The notes beneath the pieces were generated by a model. It was not told the DNA's origin. It saw only the letters and a program-made list of their open reading frames with translations, and ran no database searches. Shown here one piece after another: positions 28,024 through 35,533 of a stretch of 64,000 nt of DNA. The stretch lies in assembly GCA_951813575.1 (NCBI GenBank), contig OX638375.1, positions 1,527,001-1,591,000 on the forward strand. The letters run 5' to 3'. This DNA comes from Candidatus Binatia bacterium. GTDB lineage: Bacteria > Desulfobacterota > Binatia > UBA9968 > JAJDTQ01. Positions within the stretch are counted from its first letter, which is position 1, and each line of letters opens with the position of its first letter. Both the position numbers and the translations under genes were made by a program.

Positions 28024-29469
28024 ATGACCGAGCGTCTGTTCCGCGACGAGCTCCGTGTCGTCAACGTCGGCCTGGACGTCTTCGCGGACTCCATCGACGC
28101 CTCCGGCGGCGCCGTGCAACGGACCGACTGGCAGCCGCCCGCCGGCGGAGACAAACAGATCGGCGCGGCATTGGCCTCCCTCGTGAACCTTCCCGACGTG
28201 AAGCAGGCCAACGCGCGGGCGTTCGCCGCCTACCTGGACGCCCAGCCGGTGCTGGAGGGAATCGGTACGGCCAGGGACGACATCCCCGGGATGGGCGAGC
28301 GCATGATCCTCCACGCCGGTCCGCCGGTGGCGTGGGAGCGCATGTGCGGCCCCATGCAGGGCGCGGTGACCGGGGCGATCCTGCTCGAGGGCTGGGCGGA
28401 GGACCCGGAGGGCGCCCGGGCGCTGGCGGCGGGCGGCGGGTTCGTGTTCGAGCCGAACCACCACCACGCCTGCGTCGGCCCCATGGCCGGCGTCACCAGC
28501 CCGTCCATGCCGGTGTGGATCGTGCGCGATTCCGAGCACGGTCACACCACTTACTGCAACCTCAACGAGGGGCTGGGAAAGGTCCTGCGCATGGGCGCCT
28601 ATGATCCGGCCGTGCTGGAGCGGCTCCGGTGGATGGAGCGCGTGCTGGCGCCGACCCTGAAGACGGCGTTGGAGAAACGCGAGGAACTCCCGCTCAAGCC
28701 CCTGATGGCGCAGGCGCTGCACATGGGCGACGAGGTCCACAACCGTAACGTCGCGGCCTCTTCCCTGCTGCTGCGAGCGCTGCTTCCCGCTCTGCTGAAA
28801 ACCGGCGCGCCGCAGGCCCGCATCGCCGAGACCGTACGCTTCATCACCGGTAACGACCACTTCTTCCTCAACCTCTCCATGGCCGCCTGCAAGGCCATGC
28901 TGGACGCGGCCCACGGCGTCCCGGGCAGCAGCATGGTCACCGCCATGGCGCGCAACGGGGTGGAGTTCGGCATCCGGGTCAGCGGCACGGGAGACGCTTG
29001 GTTCACGACCCCGGCGCCGCGGGTCCAGGGGCTCTTCTTCACCGGATACAGCGTGGACGACGCAGCGCCCGACCTGGGCGACAGCGCCATCACGGAGACC
29101 GCCGGCATCGGCGGCTTCGCCATGGCCGCGTCCCCGGCCATCGTGAAGTTCGTCGGCGGGTCCGCCGCCGACGCCCTCGGCGCCACCGCCGAGATGAGGC
29201 ACATCACCCTGGGAAGCAACCCGGCGTGGACCCTGCCGGTCCTGGACTTCCAGGGCACGCCCGCCGGCATCGACGTACGCAAGTGCGTGGACACCGGCAT
29301 CGCGCCGGTCATCAACACCGGCATCGCCCACCGCGAAGCCGGCATCGGCCAGATCGGCGCGGGGGTCACCCGGGCGCCGCTGGCATGCATGGAGCAGGCG
29401 ATCACCGCATTGGCTCGCCAGCTTCGGGAAGACGGCCGGCTCACAACCCGACAAGGAGTCCTCTCATGA
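28024..29469 (+). CDS. DUF1116 protein (YlbE/AllG family)
   Basis: This 481-residue protein of the DUF1116 family is the usual partner of FdrA. Recognisable stretches are G-P-M-Q-G-A-V-T-G-A-I-L-L-E-G-W-A, F-E-P-N-H-H-H-A-C-V-G-P-M-A-G-V, A-L-H-M-G-D-E-V-H-N-R-N and F-F-L-N-L-S-M-A-A-C-K. In E. coli YlbE is reported as a subunit of oxamate carbamoyltransferase. A 108-base gap separates it from fdrA and holds only a scrap of an intergenic repeat. Its stop overlaps the ATG of the next gene by four bases (ATGA). The third E. coli component (DUF2877, YlbF) and carbamate kinase are not in this window. Confidence 0.85.
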   Translation: MTERLFRDELRVVNVGLDVFADSIDASGGAVQRTDWQPPAGGDKQIGAALASLVNLPDVKQANARAFAAYLDAQPVLEGIGTARDDIPGMGERMILHAGPPVAWERMCGPMQGAVTGAILLEGWAEDPEGARALAAGGGFVFEPNHHHACVGPMAGVTSPSMPVWIVRDSEHGHTTYCNLNEGLGKVLRMGAYDPAVLERLRWMERVLAPTLKTALEKREELPLKPLMAQALHMGDEVHNRNVAASSLLLRALLPALLKTGAPQARIAETVRFITGNDHFFLNLSMAACKAMLDAAHGVPGSSMVTAMARNGVEFGIRVSGTGDAWFTTPAPRVQGLFFTGYSVDDAAPDLGDSAITETAGIGGFAMAASPAIVKFVGGSAADALGATAEMRHITLGSNPAWTLPVLDFQGTPAGIDVRKCVDTGIAPVINTGIAHREAGIGQIGAGVTRAPLACMEQAITALARQLREDGRLTTRQGVLS

Positions 29470-30581
29470 AGGTAAGCGCATTCAAGGTGGGCATGGGCGC
29501 TCCCGACGACGTGTCGGAAGGGCGGAAGCTGCTGGAGGCCGGGGCGTTCAAGGCCGAGCACGTGGCGGCGATCCTGGGCAAGACCGAGGGTAACGGCGGG
29601 GTCAACGACTACACCCGGGCGCTGGCCACCCAGTGCTTTCAGTTGCTGATCGCGGAGAAGTCGGGGCTCACCATGGACGACATCGCGAGGAAGGTGCCGA
29701 TCATCTGGTCGGGCGGCACCGAGGGGCTGATGAGCCCCCACGCCACCATCTTCGTGAAGGACCCGGACGGCGGCGGCCACGGCCAGAAGGGCTCTAACGC
29801 GGGGGGCTTCACCGTGGGCACCGCCTACACCCGCGACATGACGCCCGAGGAGTTCGGCACCATGGCGCATGTGCAGTCCGCCGCCGAAGGCGTGAAGGCG
29901 GCCATCGAGGACGCCGGCATCGACGATCCCGCGGACATTCACTTCGTCCAGATCAAGACCGGCGCCCTGACCACCGAGCGGATCAAGGACGCCTACTCGC
30001 GCAACGCCCGGGTCGTCACCACCGACACCTACAAGTCCATGTCCTACGCCAGGAGCGTGGCCGCCCTGGGCATCGGCATGGCCACCGGCGAGATCGACGA
30101 GGGCAACGTCAGCGAAGCGGTCATCGGCCTGGACACGGCGATCTTCTCGAACGTGGCCTCGGCCTCTTCCGGCATCGAGCTGATGAACTGCGAGATCATC
30201 GTGCTCGGGAACTCCCCGCGCTCCGCCAGCGACCTCATCATCGACCACGCGGTGATGAAGGACGCCATCGACGCATCCGCGGTGCGGGAAGCGCTCCGAA
30301 AGGTGGGCCTCGAGGTCGACGGCGAACTGGCGGAACGCGACCAGGGCCGGCTGGTGAACATGTTCGTGAAGTGCGAGCCGGATCCATCCGGCAACACCCG
30401 CGGGCGGCGGCACGTCATGTTCGAGGACTCGGACATCAACTACACGCGGCACATCCGCGGCGCGGTCAACGCGGTGGTGGCCTCGGTGACCGGGGACACC
30501 ATGTGCTACATCTCCGCGGGCGCCGAGCACCAGGGGCCGGCCAGCGGCGGCGTGGTGGCCGCGCTGGCGCGCAAGGCCTGA
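29466..30581 (+). CDS. Ring-opening amidohydrolase (barbiturase / cyanuric acid hydrolase family)
   Basis: This 371-residue protein has the three-repeat fold unique to the AtzD/barbiturase family. Each repeat supplies a Lys, an Arg and a Ser: first I-L-G-K-T-E-G with Y-T-R-A-L and I-W-S-G-G-T-E-G; second V-Q-I-K-T-G with S-Y-A-R-S-V and A-S-A-S-S-G; third F-V-K-C-E with R-G-R-R-H and Y-I-S-A-G-A-E-H-Q-G-P. These match the three Lys-Ser dyads and Arg clamps around the ring substrate. Such enzymes hydrolyse barbiturate or cyanurate. I cannot tell which from the motifs. It is translationally coupled to the DUF1116 gene and is followed after 33 bases by the LVIVD gene. Confidence 0.88.
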   Translation: MKVSAFKVGMGAPDDVSEGRKLLEAGAFKAEHVAAILGKTEGNGGVNDYTRALATQCFQLLIAEKSGLTMDDIARKVPIIWSGGTEGLMSPHATIFVKDPDGGGHGQKGSNAGGFTVGTAYTRDMTPEEFGTMAHVQSAAEGVKAAIEDAGIDDPADIHFVQIKTGALTTERIKDAYSRNARVVTTDTYKSMSYARSVAALGIGMATGEIDEGNVSEAVIGLDTAIFSNVASASSGIELMNCEIIVLGNSPRSASDLIIDHAVMKDAIDASAVREALRKVGLEVDGELAERDQGRLVNMFVKCEPDPSGNTRGRRHVMFEDSDINYTRHIRGAVNAVVASVTGDTMCYISAGAEHQGPASGGVVAALARKA

Positions 30582-30614
30582 CGGCACACCGCTTCACCCT
30601 CACGGAGGATCGTC

Positions 30615-31751
30615 ATGACAGAACGCGAACCTTACGGCACCAGCAAAGGTTTCAGGCAATTGGGGCGCATCGACGTTCCCGGCGGCGGACAGGTGGTGGT
30701 GCAGGGAGACTACGCCTACGTCGGGCACCTGGAACCGCCCCACGGAACTTCCATCGTGGACATTTCCGATCCCGCGAACCTCAAGGTGGTATCACACATC
30801 GAGGTCCCCGAAAGCACCCACTCGCACAAGGTCCGGGTCCACGGCGACGTCATGCTGGTGAACAACGAACGCTACGGCGTGGCGAAGAACGGCTTCCAGG
30901 GCGGGCTCAAGATCTACGACGTGGCCGACAAGGCCCATCCCCGCGAGATCGGCTTCTACCGGGCCGCGGGCACCGGCGTCCACCGCTTCGATTTCGACGG
31001 CGACTACGTCTACTTCTCGCCGCAGGTGGAGGGCTACGTCGGCAACATCATGATGATCCTGGACCTGAAGGACCCGACCCGGCCCGAGGAGGTGTCGCGG
31101 TGGTGGATGCCCGGACAGTGGACCGCGGGCGGCGAAACCCCGACCTGGAAAGGCGTCCGGCACCGCTGCCACCACCCGCTCCGGCTCGGCGACCGTTTGT
31201 ACACCAGCTATTGGCACGGCGGCTTCGTCATCCTCGACATATCGGACATGGCCCGGCCGCGGAGCGTCGGCGGCCTCGACTGGAGCCCGCCCTACCCCTG
31301 CCCCACCCACACGGCGCTGCCGATTCCCCAGACCATCCAGGGGCGGAGACTGCTGGTGGTCACCGACGAGGAAGTGGTGGACCGGCTGACGCCGGCGCCC
31401 AACGCCTTCATGTGGATCGTCGACATCACCGAGGAGACCCGGCCCGTGCCCATCGCCACCTTCCGCGTGCCCAACGACGAGCCGTTCAATGTCGACGAAT
31501 GGTTCGGCTCCCATCAGCCGCAGGAACAGGTGGACGGCAACACCATCTTCGTCACCTGGTTCGCCGGCGGGCTCCGTGCCGTGGACATCAGCGATCCCTA
31601 TCGTCCCACCGAAATCGGCTACTACATGCCCGAACCCGGCCAGGGGGAGTCCATCGTCCAGAGCAACGACGTCTTCCTTGACCGCTCCAACGGCCGGTTG
31701 TACCTGTTGGACCGCCTGGCGGGGCTCGATGTCCTCGAGTTTACCGGCTAG
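30615..31751 (+). CDS. LVIVD-repeat beta-propeller protein
   Basis: This 378-residue protein is built of repeated four-stranded blades with the motif (I/L)-(V/Y)-D-(I/V)-(S/T)-D-P/x: S-I-V-D-I-S-D-P-A-N, K-I-Y-D-V-A-D-K-A, V-I-L-D-I-S-D-M-A-R, W-I-V-D-I-T-E-E-T and A-V-D-I-S-D-P-Y-R. No signal peptide is seen, so it would be cytoplasmic unless exported another way. LVIVD proteins have no firmly assigned catalytic role; some may bind ligands or act as lactonase-like propellers. Its place right behind the ring-opening hydrolase, with GGAGG before the ATG, argues for a part in the same pathway. Confidence 0.82.
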   Translation: MTEREPYGTSKGFRQLGRIDVPGGGQVVVQGDYAYVGHLEPPHGTSIVDISDPANLKVVSHIEVPESTHSHKVRVHGDVMLVNNERYGVAKNGFQGGLKIYDVADKAHPREIGFYRAAGTGVHRFDFDGDYVYFSPQVEGYVGNIMMILDLKDPTRPEEVSRWWMPGQWTAGGETPTWKGVRHRCHHPLRLGDRLYTSYWHGGFVILDISDMARPRSVGGLDWSPPYPCPTHTALPIPQTIQGRRLLVVTDEEVVDRLTPAPNAFMWIVDITEETRPVPIATFRVPNDEPFNVDEWFGSHQPQEQVDGNTIFVTWFAGGLRAVDISDPYRPTEIGYYMPEPGQGESIVQSNDVFLDRSNGRLYLLDRLAGLDVLEFTG

Positions 31752-31772
31752 GTAGCGTCCGGCGGACGGTCC

Positions 31773-31802
31773 TTGACAAGCTTTCCGCGTTGCGAGTAAC
31801 GT
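31773..31802 (+). promoter_or_regulatory. Putative sigma-70 promoter of the TRAP transporter genes
   Basis: TTGACA (31773-31778), an 18-base spacer and TAACGT (31797-31802) lie about 50 bases before the binding-protein start. The -35 is perfect and the -10 weak. Confidence 0.4.
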
Positions 31803-31849
31803 CGTGCGCTCTTACCGGATCTACCGGGATGCAGCGAGGAGGTATCGCC

Positions 31850-32829
31850 ATGAAACGTTCAAAGGTCTTCGTACCAGGATTGATCCTGGCCGTATTGCTG
31901 GGGTTCTCGGGCTGGAGTTCGGCCGTGGCCGAAACCATTACGTTGAAGCTGGCCACCTATGACCCGAAGACGGCGGTCACCGTTTCCGCGATACCCAAGC
32001 TCATCAAGCTGGTGGAGGAGAAGTCCAAGGGCAAGCTCAAGATCGACTGGATCGGGGGCCCGGAGATTACGCCCGGGCGGAAGCAACCCGCCGCGGTCCA
32101 AAGGGCGTGCTGGACATGAGCGTGGCCTGGGCCTACGTGCTTCATGTCAAGGCGGCTCAGGCGATGCATCTCTCCCGCCTCACCCCGCCCGAGGAGCGTA
32201 AGAGCGGGCTCTACGACCTGCTCGTCGAAGAGTTCGCCAAGGCCGGGTTCCGCTATCTCGGACGCACCACCACGGCAACCCCCTACGTGCTCGTTTCCAC
32301 CAAGAAGGCAGAGAAGCCCGAGGATATGAAGGGCCTGGGTTTCCGGACGTCCGGGATCTACGAGCCCATCATCGAGCGGGCCGGCGGCCGCAAGGTGCGG
32401 GTGGCCAGCCCCGAGGTCTATTCCGCCCTGCAGCGGGGCCTCATCGACGTCAGGCCGGCGCCCATGGGGACGGTGGTGGACGGGAAGCTCTACGAGGTCC
32501 TCAAATACTGGGTGGGGCCGGGCTTCTTCCCGGCGCAGAACACCGTGCTTTGCGTGAACCTCAAGAAGTTCAACAGCCTGCCCGCGGACCTCCAGAAGGT
32601 CTTGGTGGATGCCATGGCGGAGACCGAGAAGGGCCTCACGAGCCTCAAGACGAAAGAGTTCGACGCCGCCTGGCAGGTTGCCCAGAAGAACGGCATGGTG
32701 CGCAACGAATGGCCCAAGGACGTCACCGAGAGTTTCTACAACGACGTCATGAAGAAGTCCTGGGAACGGGTCGAGAAGGGGCTCGGCAAGGAGCTCATCG
32801 ACAAGATGCTGCCGTTGATGGGCGGATGA
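31850..32829 (+). pseudogene. TRAP transporter solute-binding protein (DctP family), single-base frameshift
   Basis: The gene starts with a good ribosome site (GAGGAGG) and a signal peptide ending near V-A-E, then T-L-K-L-A-T-Y-D-P-K-T-A. It runs in one frame to A-A-V-Q near 32101. DctP similarity continues (K-G-V-L-D-M-S-V-A-W-A-Y-V) one frame over, to 32829. The expected CAA-AAG codons read CCAAAGGG, so one A is missing in the run at 32100-32102. As written, the first frame stops after 90 codons from the ATG. The downstream part keeps family features, including F-R-T-S-G-I-Y and a ligand-binding Arg candidate in I-D-V-R-P-A-P. Either a recent mutation or a sequencing error explains it. It would be the receptor for the dctQM genes that follow. 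Confidence 0.8.
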
Positions 32830-32859
32830 TTCCGACCCGCGCGGACATCTGACACGGGA

Positions 32860-32905
32860 GCATTCCCCGGCGCCGCCGGCAACGACCGGACCGCCCGGGG
32901 AATGC
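32860..32905 (+). promoter_or_regulatory. Intercistronic hairpin between dctP-like and dctQ-like genes
   Basis: Arms GCATTCCCCGG (32860-32870) and CCGGGGAATGC (32895-32905) pair perfectly over 11 bases around a GC-rich loop that can itself form a small stem. There is no following T-run. Such a stem in a binding-protein transcript can stabilise the upstream mRNA and keep receptor levels above those of the permeases. Confidence 0.5.
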
Positions 32906-32966
32906 CTCCGCTCTCCGCTCACGCTTTCACGCAAGCTCACATTCCCACCGGAAGGGTCAGGACGCG

Positions 32967-33497
32967 GTGAAGGTCATCCTCACAAAGCTAGGTGTCGCCT
33001 GGGACCGTTTCCTGGACGTTTCCATGGTGATCTCCGCCGCGGCGGTGGTCCTGGCCTCGCTGCTCACCCTCTCCGACATCGCCAGCCGGCAGTTCTTCGC
33101 CTCGGCCCAGGGCTGGGCCATCGAGATCTCCGAGTATTGCCTCCTCTACCTGGCCTTCTTCGGCGCGGCCTGGCTGCTGCGCGAGGACGGCCACGTGAAG
33201 GTGGAAGTGGTGGTGGAAGTGCTGGGCCCGAGGAAACAGGCGCTGCTGGGAGTGGTGACCTCGGTGGTCGGGGTGCTGGTGACCGGGGTGCTGGCCTACT
33301 ACGCCACCACCACCACCGTCATGGAGTACCTGGCCGGCACCAAGATGTACGAGAGTCCGCTCAAGCCTCCGCTGTATCCCCTGCTGATCCCCATCCCCGT
33401 GGGCGCGGCGTCGCTGTGCATCCAGTTCATGCGCAGGACCTGCGGCTACTACCGGCGCTGGCAAGACGCCGGCGTGGCGCCGGAGGGCGGGGAATGA
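32967..33497 (+). CDS. TRAP transporter small permease (DctQ family)
   Basis: This 176-residue, four-helix membrane protein starts with GTG. Helices lie near residues 18-40, 52-72 (E-I-S-E-Y-C-L-L-Y-L-A-F-F-G-A-A-W), 88-110 and 130-150. The R-E-D-G-H-V-K-V-E motif after the second helix is diagnostic of DctQ. It forms the membrane complex with DctM, which uses the sodium gradient to move organic acids handed over by DctP. The dctM-like gene begins 39 bases after its stop. Located inside the N-heterocycle island, it is the likely uptake system for an anionic ring compound or its product. Confidence 0.87.
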   Translation: MKVILTKLGVAWDRFLDVSMVISAAAVVLASLLTLSDIASRQFFASAQGWAIEISEYCLLYLAFFGAAWLLREDGHVKVEVVVEVLGPRKQALLGVVTSVVGVLVTGVLAYYATTTTVMEYLAGTKMYESPLKPPLYPLLIPIPVGAASLCIQFMRRTCGYYRRWQDAGVAPEGGE

Positions 33498-33536
33498 ACA
33501 CGCGGTTCTCCGCCGCCACCATGAGCCGGTGACGCC

Positions 33537-34847
33537 ATGGATTGGCCGCTCCTGCTGCTGACCTTTTTCTCGGTCATCGTCGTGCTGCTGATGACCGGGC
33601 TGCCCATCGCCTTCGTCTTCATGCTGGTGACCGCCGGCGGCGCGCTCACCCTTTGGGGCGGCGGTCCCGGCATGGAGCTGGTGGTGCTCAACATGCAGAC
33701 CGCGTTGTCCACGTTCACGCTGCTGGCGATCGTGGAATTCACGCTCATGGGCATGGTGATCTTCCACTCCGGTATGGGCACCACCATGCTCAGGGTGCTG
33801 GGCGACTGGCTGGGAAGCGTACCGGGACGGCTGTCCATCCTCGGCATCGCCTTCGCCACCCTGTTCGCCACCATGAGCGGCTCCTCCCTGGCCAGCTCCA
33901 CGGTCATGGCCACGGTGCTCACCCCGGAGATGGAAAAGCAGGGCTACAAGAAGCCCATGAGCCTGGGCCCCATCCTGGGCGGCGGCGGCCTCGCCATGAT
34001 GATCCCGCCCAGCGGCCTCGCCATCATCCTCGCCGCCATCGCCAAGATTTCCGTGGCCAAGATCCTCATCGGCGGAGCGATCCCGGGGCTCATGCTGGCG
34101 GCCCTCTACATGATCTACATTGTCACCCGGGCGGCGATCCAGAAGGATCTGGCTCCCGCGTACGCGGTGGAGCGGCCGCCGATGGCACGCCGCGTGCAGG
34201 ATACCATGCTGTACGTCGTGCCCCTGGGCCTGATCGTCTTCCTCACCCTGGGCCTGATCTTTCTCGGCGTGGCGACCCCGTCCCAGTCCGCCGTCACCGG
34301 CGCCCTGGGAGCGTTCATCCTCGCCGGCCTGTACGGCAAACTCGACTGGAACCTGGTGCTGGTGTCGCTCCGCGGCACCGTCCGGGTGTCCACCATGATC
34401 CTGATGATCTTCGCCTCCTCCGCCACCTTCAGCCAGATCATGGCCTTTGCGGGCATCACCCGGGGGATCAGCGGTTTCGTCGCCGGCCTCGACGTGGCCC
34501 CCATCCTGATCATCATCGGCATGATGATCGTGGTGCTCATCCTGGGGATGATCATGGAAGTGGTGACCATCTTCATGGTCACCATCCCGATCTTCATGCC
34601 GGTGGTCGTGGCCCTGGGCTACGACCCCGTGTGGTTCGGCCTGCTGATGCTCCTCAACGCGGAGATGGCCCTGACCTCGCCGCCCTTCGGCACCAGCCTC
34701 TTCGCCGTCAAGGCCGCGGCGCCGCCCGACACCACCATGCGCGACGTCTACGTCTCCGCGCTGCCGTTCCTGGCCTGCGACCTGGTGGTGCTGGTGCTGC
34801 TGATCGCCTTCCCGGCCATCGCGTTGTGGCTGCCGAATCTCTTGTGA
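33537..34847 (+). CDS. TRAP transporter large permease (DctM family)
   Basis: This 436-residue, roughly twelve-helix membrane protein has family motifs F-A-T-M-S-G-S-S-L-A-S-S-T in the first half, then G-G-G-G-L-A-M-M-I-P-P-S-G-L-A-I-I. In the second half it has G-M-I-M-E-V-V-T-I-F-M-V-T-I-P-I-F and S-P-P-F-G-T-S-L-F. These form the ion and substrate pathway. It is the last gene of the TRAP unit. If the upstream binding protein is truly broken, this permease pair would have to use another receptor. Confidence 0.9.
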   Translation: MDWPLLLLTFFSVIVVLLMTGLPIAFVFMLVTAGGALTLWGGGPGMELVVLNMQTALSTFTLLAIVEFTLMGMVIFHSGMGTTMLRVLGDWLGSVPGRLSILGIAFATLFATMSGSSLASSTVMATVLTPEMEKQGYKKPMSLGPILGGGGLAMMIPPSGLAIILAAIAKISVAKILIGGAIPGLMLAALYMIYIVTRAAIQKDLAPAYAVERPPMARRVQDTMLYVVPLGLIVFLTLGLIFLGVATPSQSAVTGALGAFILAGLYGKLDWNLVLVSLRGTVRVSTMILMIFASSATFSQIMAFAGITRGISGFVAGLDVAPILIIIGMMIVVLILGMIMEVVTIFMVTIPIFMPVVVALGYDPVWFGLLMLLNAEMALTSPPFGTSLFAVKAAAPPDTTMRDVYVSALPFLACDLVVLVLLIAFPAIALWLPNLL

Positions 34848-34932
34848 GCGGGAGCGGCTCGGGTGGAAACGCAATTTCTCAGGCGTGTCGGCGGATGGCA
34901 CTCATAGCAAATATGCGATACAGTGACGGGAC

Positions 34933-35258
34933 ATGGATTGGACCGTCGAGACCCTCAACGAAACCGTGGACGCGGAGGTGCGCGCGTTGCCGCACGAGAT
35001 GCGGGCGCGCTTCGCCCGCATCTGTCAGTTGATCGCCGCGGTCGGTCTCGAACGCATGGACGCGCCCCATGTCCGGCATCTCACCGGCCCGCTCTGGGAA
35101 ATGCGCATGAGCGGCCGTGCAGGCACATCGCGAGCGCTCTATGTCACCGCCAGGGACAGACGGGTGGTTGTGGTCGCGTGTTCCTCAAGAAGACGCGAAG
35201 GACACCACAACGGGAGATTGCATTGGCGCTCAGGCGCGCCGGGGAGATATCGCCATGA
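34933..35258 (+). pseudogene. RelE/HigB-like toxin with single-base frameshift
   Basis: The first frame encodes a Gp49/RelE-type toxin N-terminal part (L-P-H-E-M-R-A-R-F-A-R-I, then L-T-G-P-L-W-E-M-R-M-S-G and S-R-A-L-Y-V-T-A-R-D-R-R-V-V-V-V). The expected ending (R-V-F-L-K-K-T-R-R-T-P-Q-R-E-I-A-L-A-L-R-R) is in another frame and ends in a TGA overlapping the antitoxin ATG. One base is missing around 35173-35176 (GTCGCGTG where about GTNCGCGTG is expected). In the written sequence the toxin would be misread and inactive. It would normally be a ribosome-dependent mRNA endonuclease. Sequencing error is an alternative. Confidence 0.75.
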
Positions 35259-35533
35259 CCAAGGTATCGGAGTTGCATCGGGAATGGAGCAAGGACCCGG
35301 AGTACCGGGAAGCCTATGATCGTCTTGAGCCGGAATTCGCGTTGTCGCGCATGCTGATCGAGGCCCGCACGCGTGCCGCACTGACGCAGGCGGAGTTGGC
35401 CGAACGCATGGAGACGACACAATCGGTCGTAGCCCGCCTGGAGAGCGGCCGCATCCATCCGTCCACACGGACACTGGAGAGGATCGCTCGCGCCACGGGG
35501 ACCAGGCTTCGGATCAGTTTCGATCCCGCGTGA
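35255..35533 (+). CDS. XRE-family antitoxin (HigA-like)
   Basis: This 92-residue DNA-binding protein has a helix-turn-helix (L-T-Q-A-E-L-A-E-R-M-E-T-T-Q-S-V-V-A-R-L-E-S-G) in its C-terminal half and a charged N-terminal helix. Its ATG overlaps the toxin's stop (ATGA), the toxin-first order typical of higBA. It would neutralise the RelE-like toxin and repress the pair's promoter. A longer frame from 35117 exists, but the overlap and family length favour this start. Its own stop overlaps the start of the following amidohydrolase. Confidence 0.82.
   Translation: MTKVSELHREWSKDPEYREAYDRLEPEFALSRMLIEARTRAALTQAELAERMETTQSVVARLESGRIHPSTRTLERIARATGTRLRISFDPA

Noticed and set aside
35230-35480. Minus-strand frames around the HigA-like gene
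   Set aside because: The plus-strand helix-turn-helix protein with ATGA coupling explains the region better.
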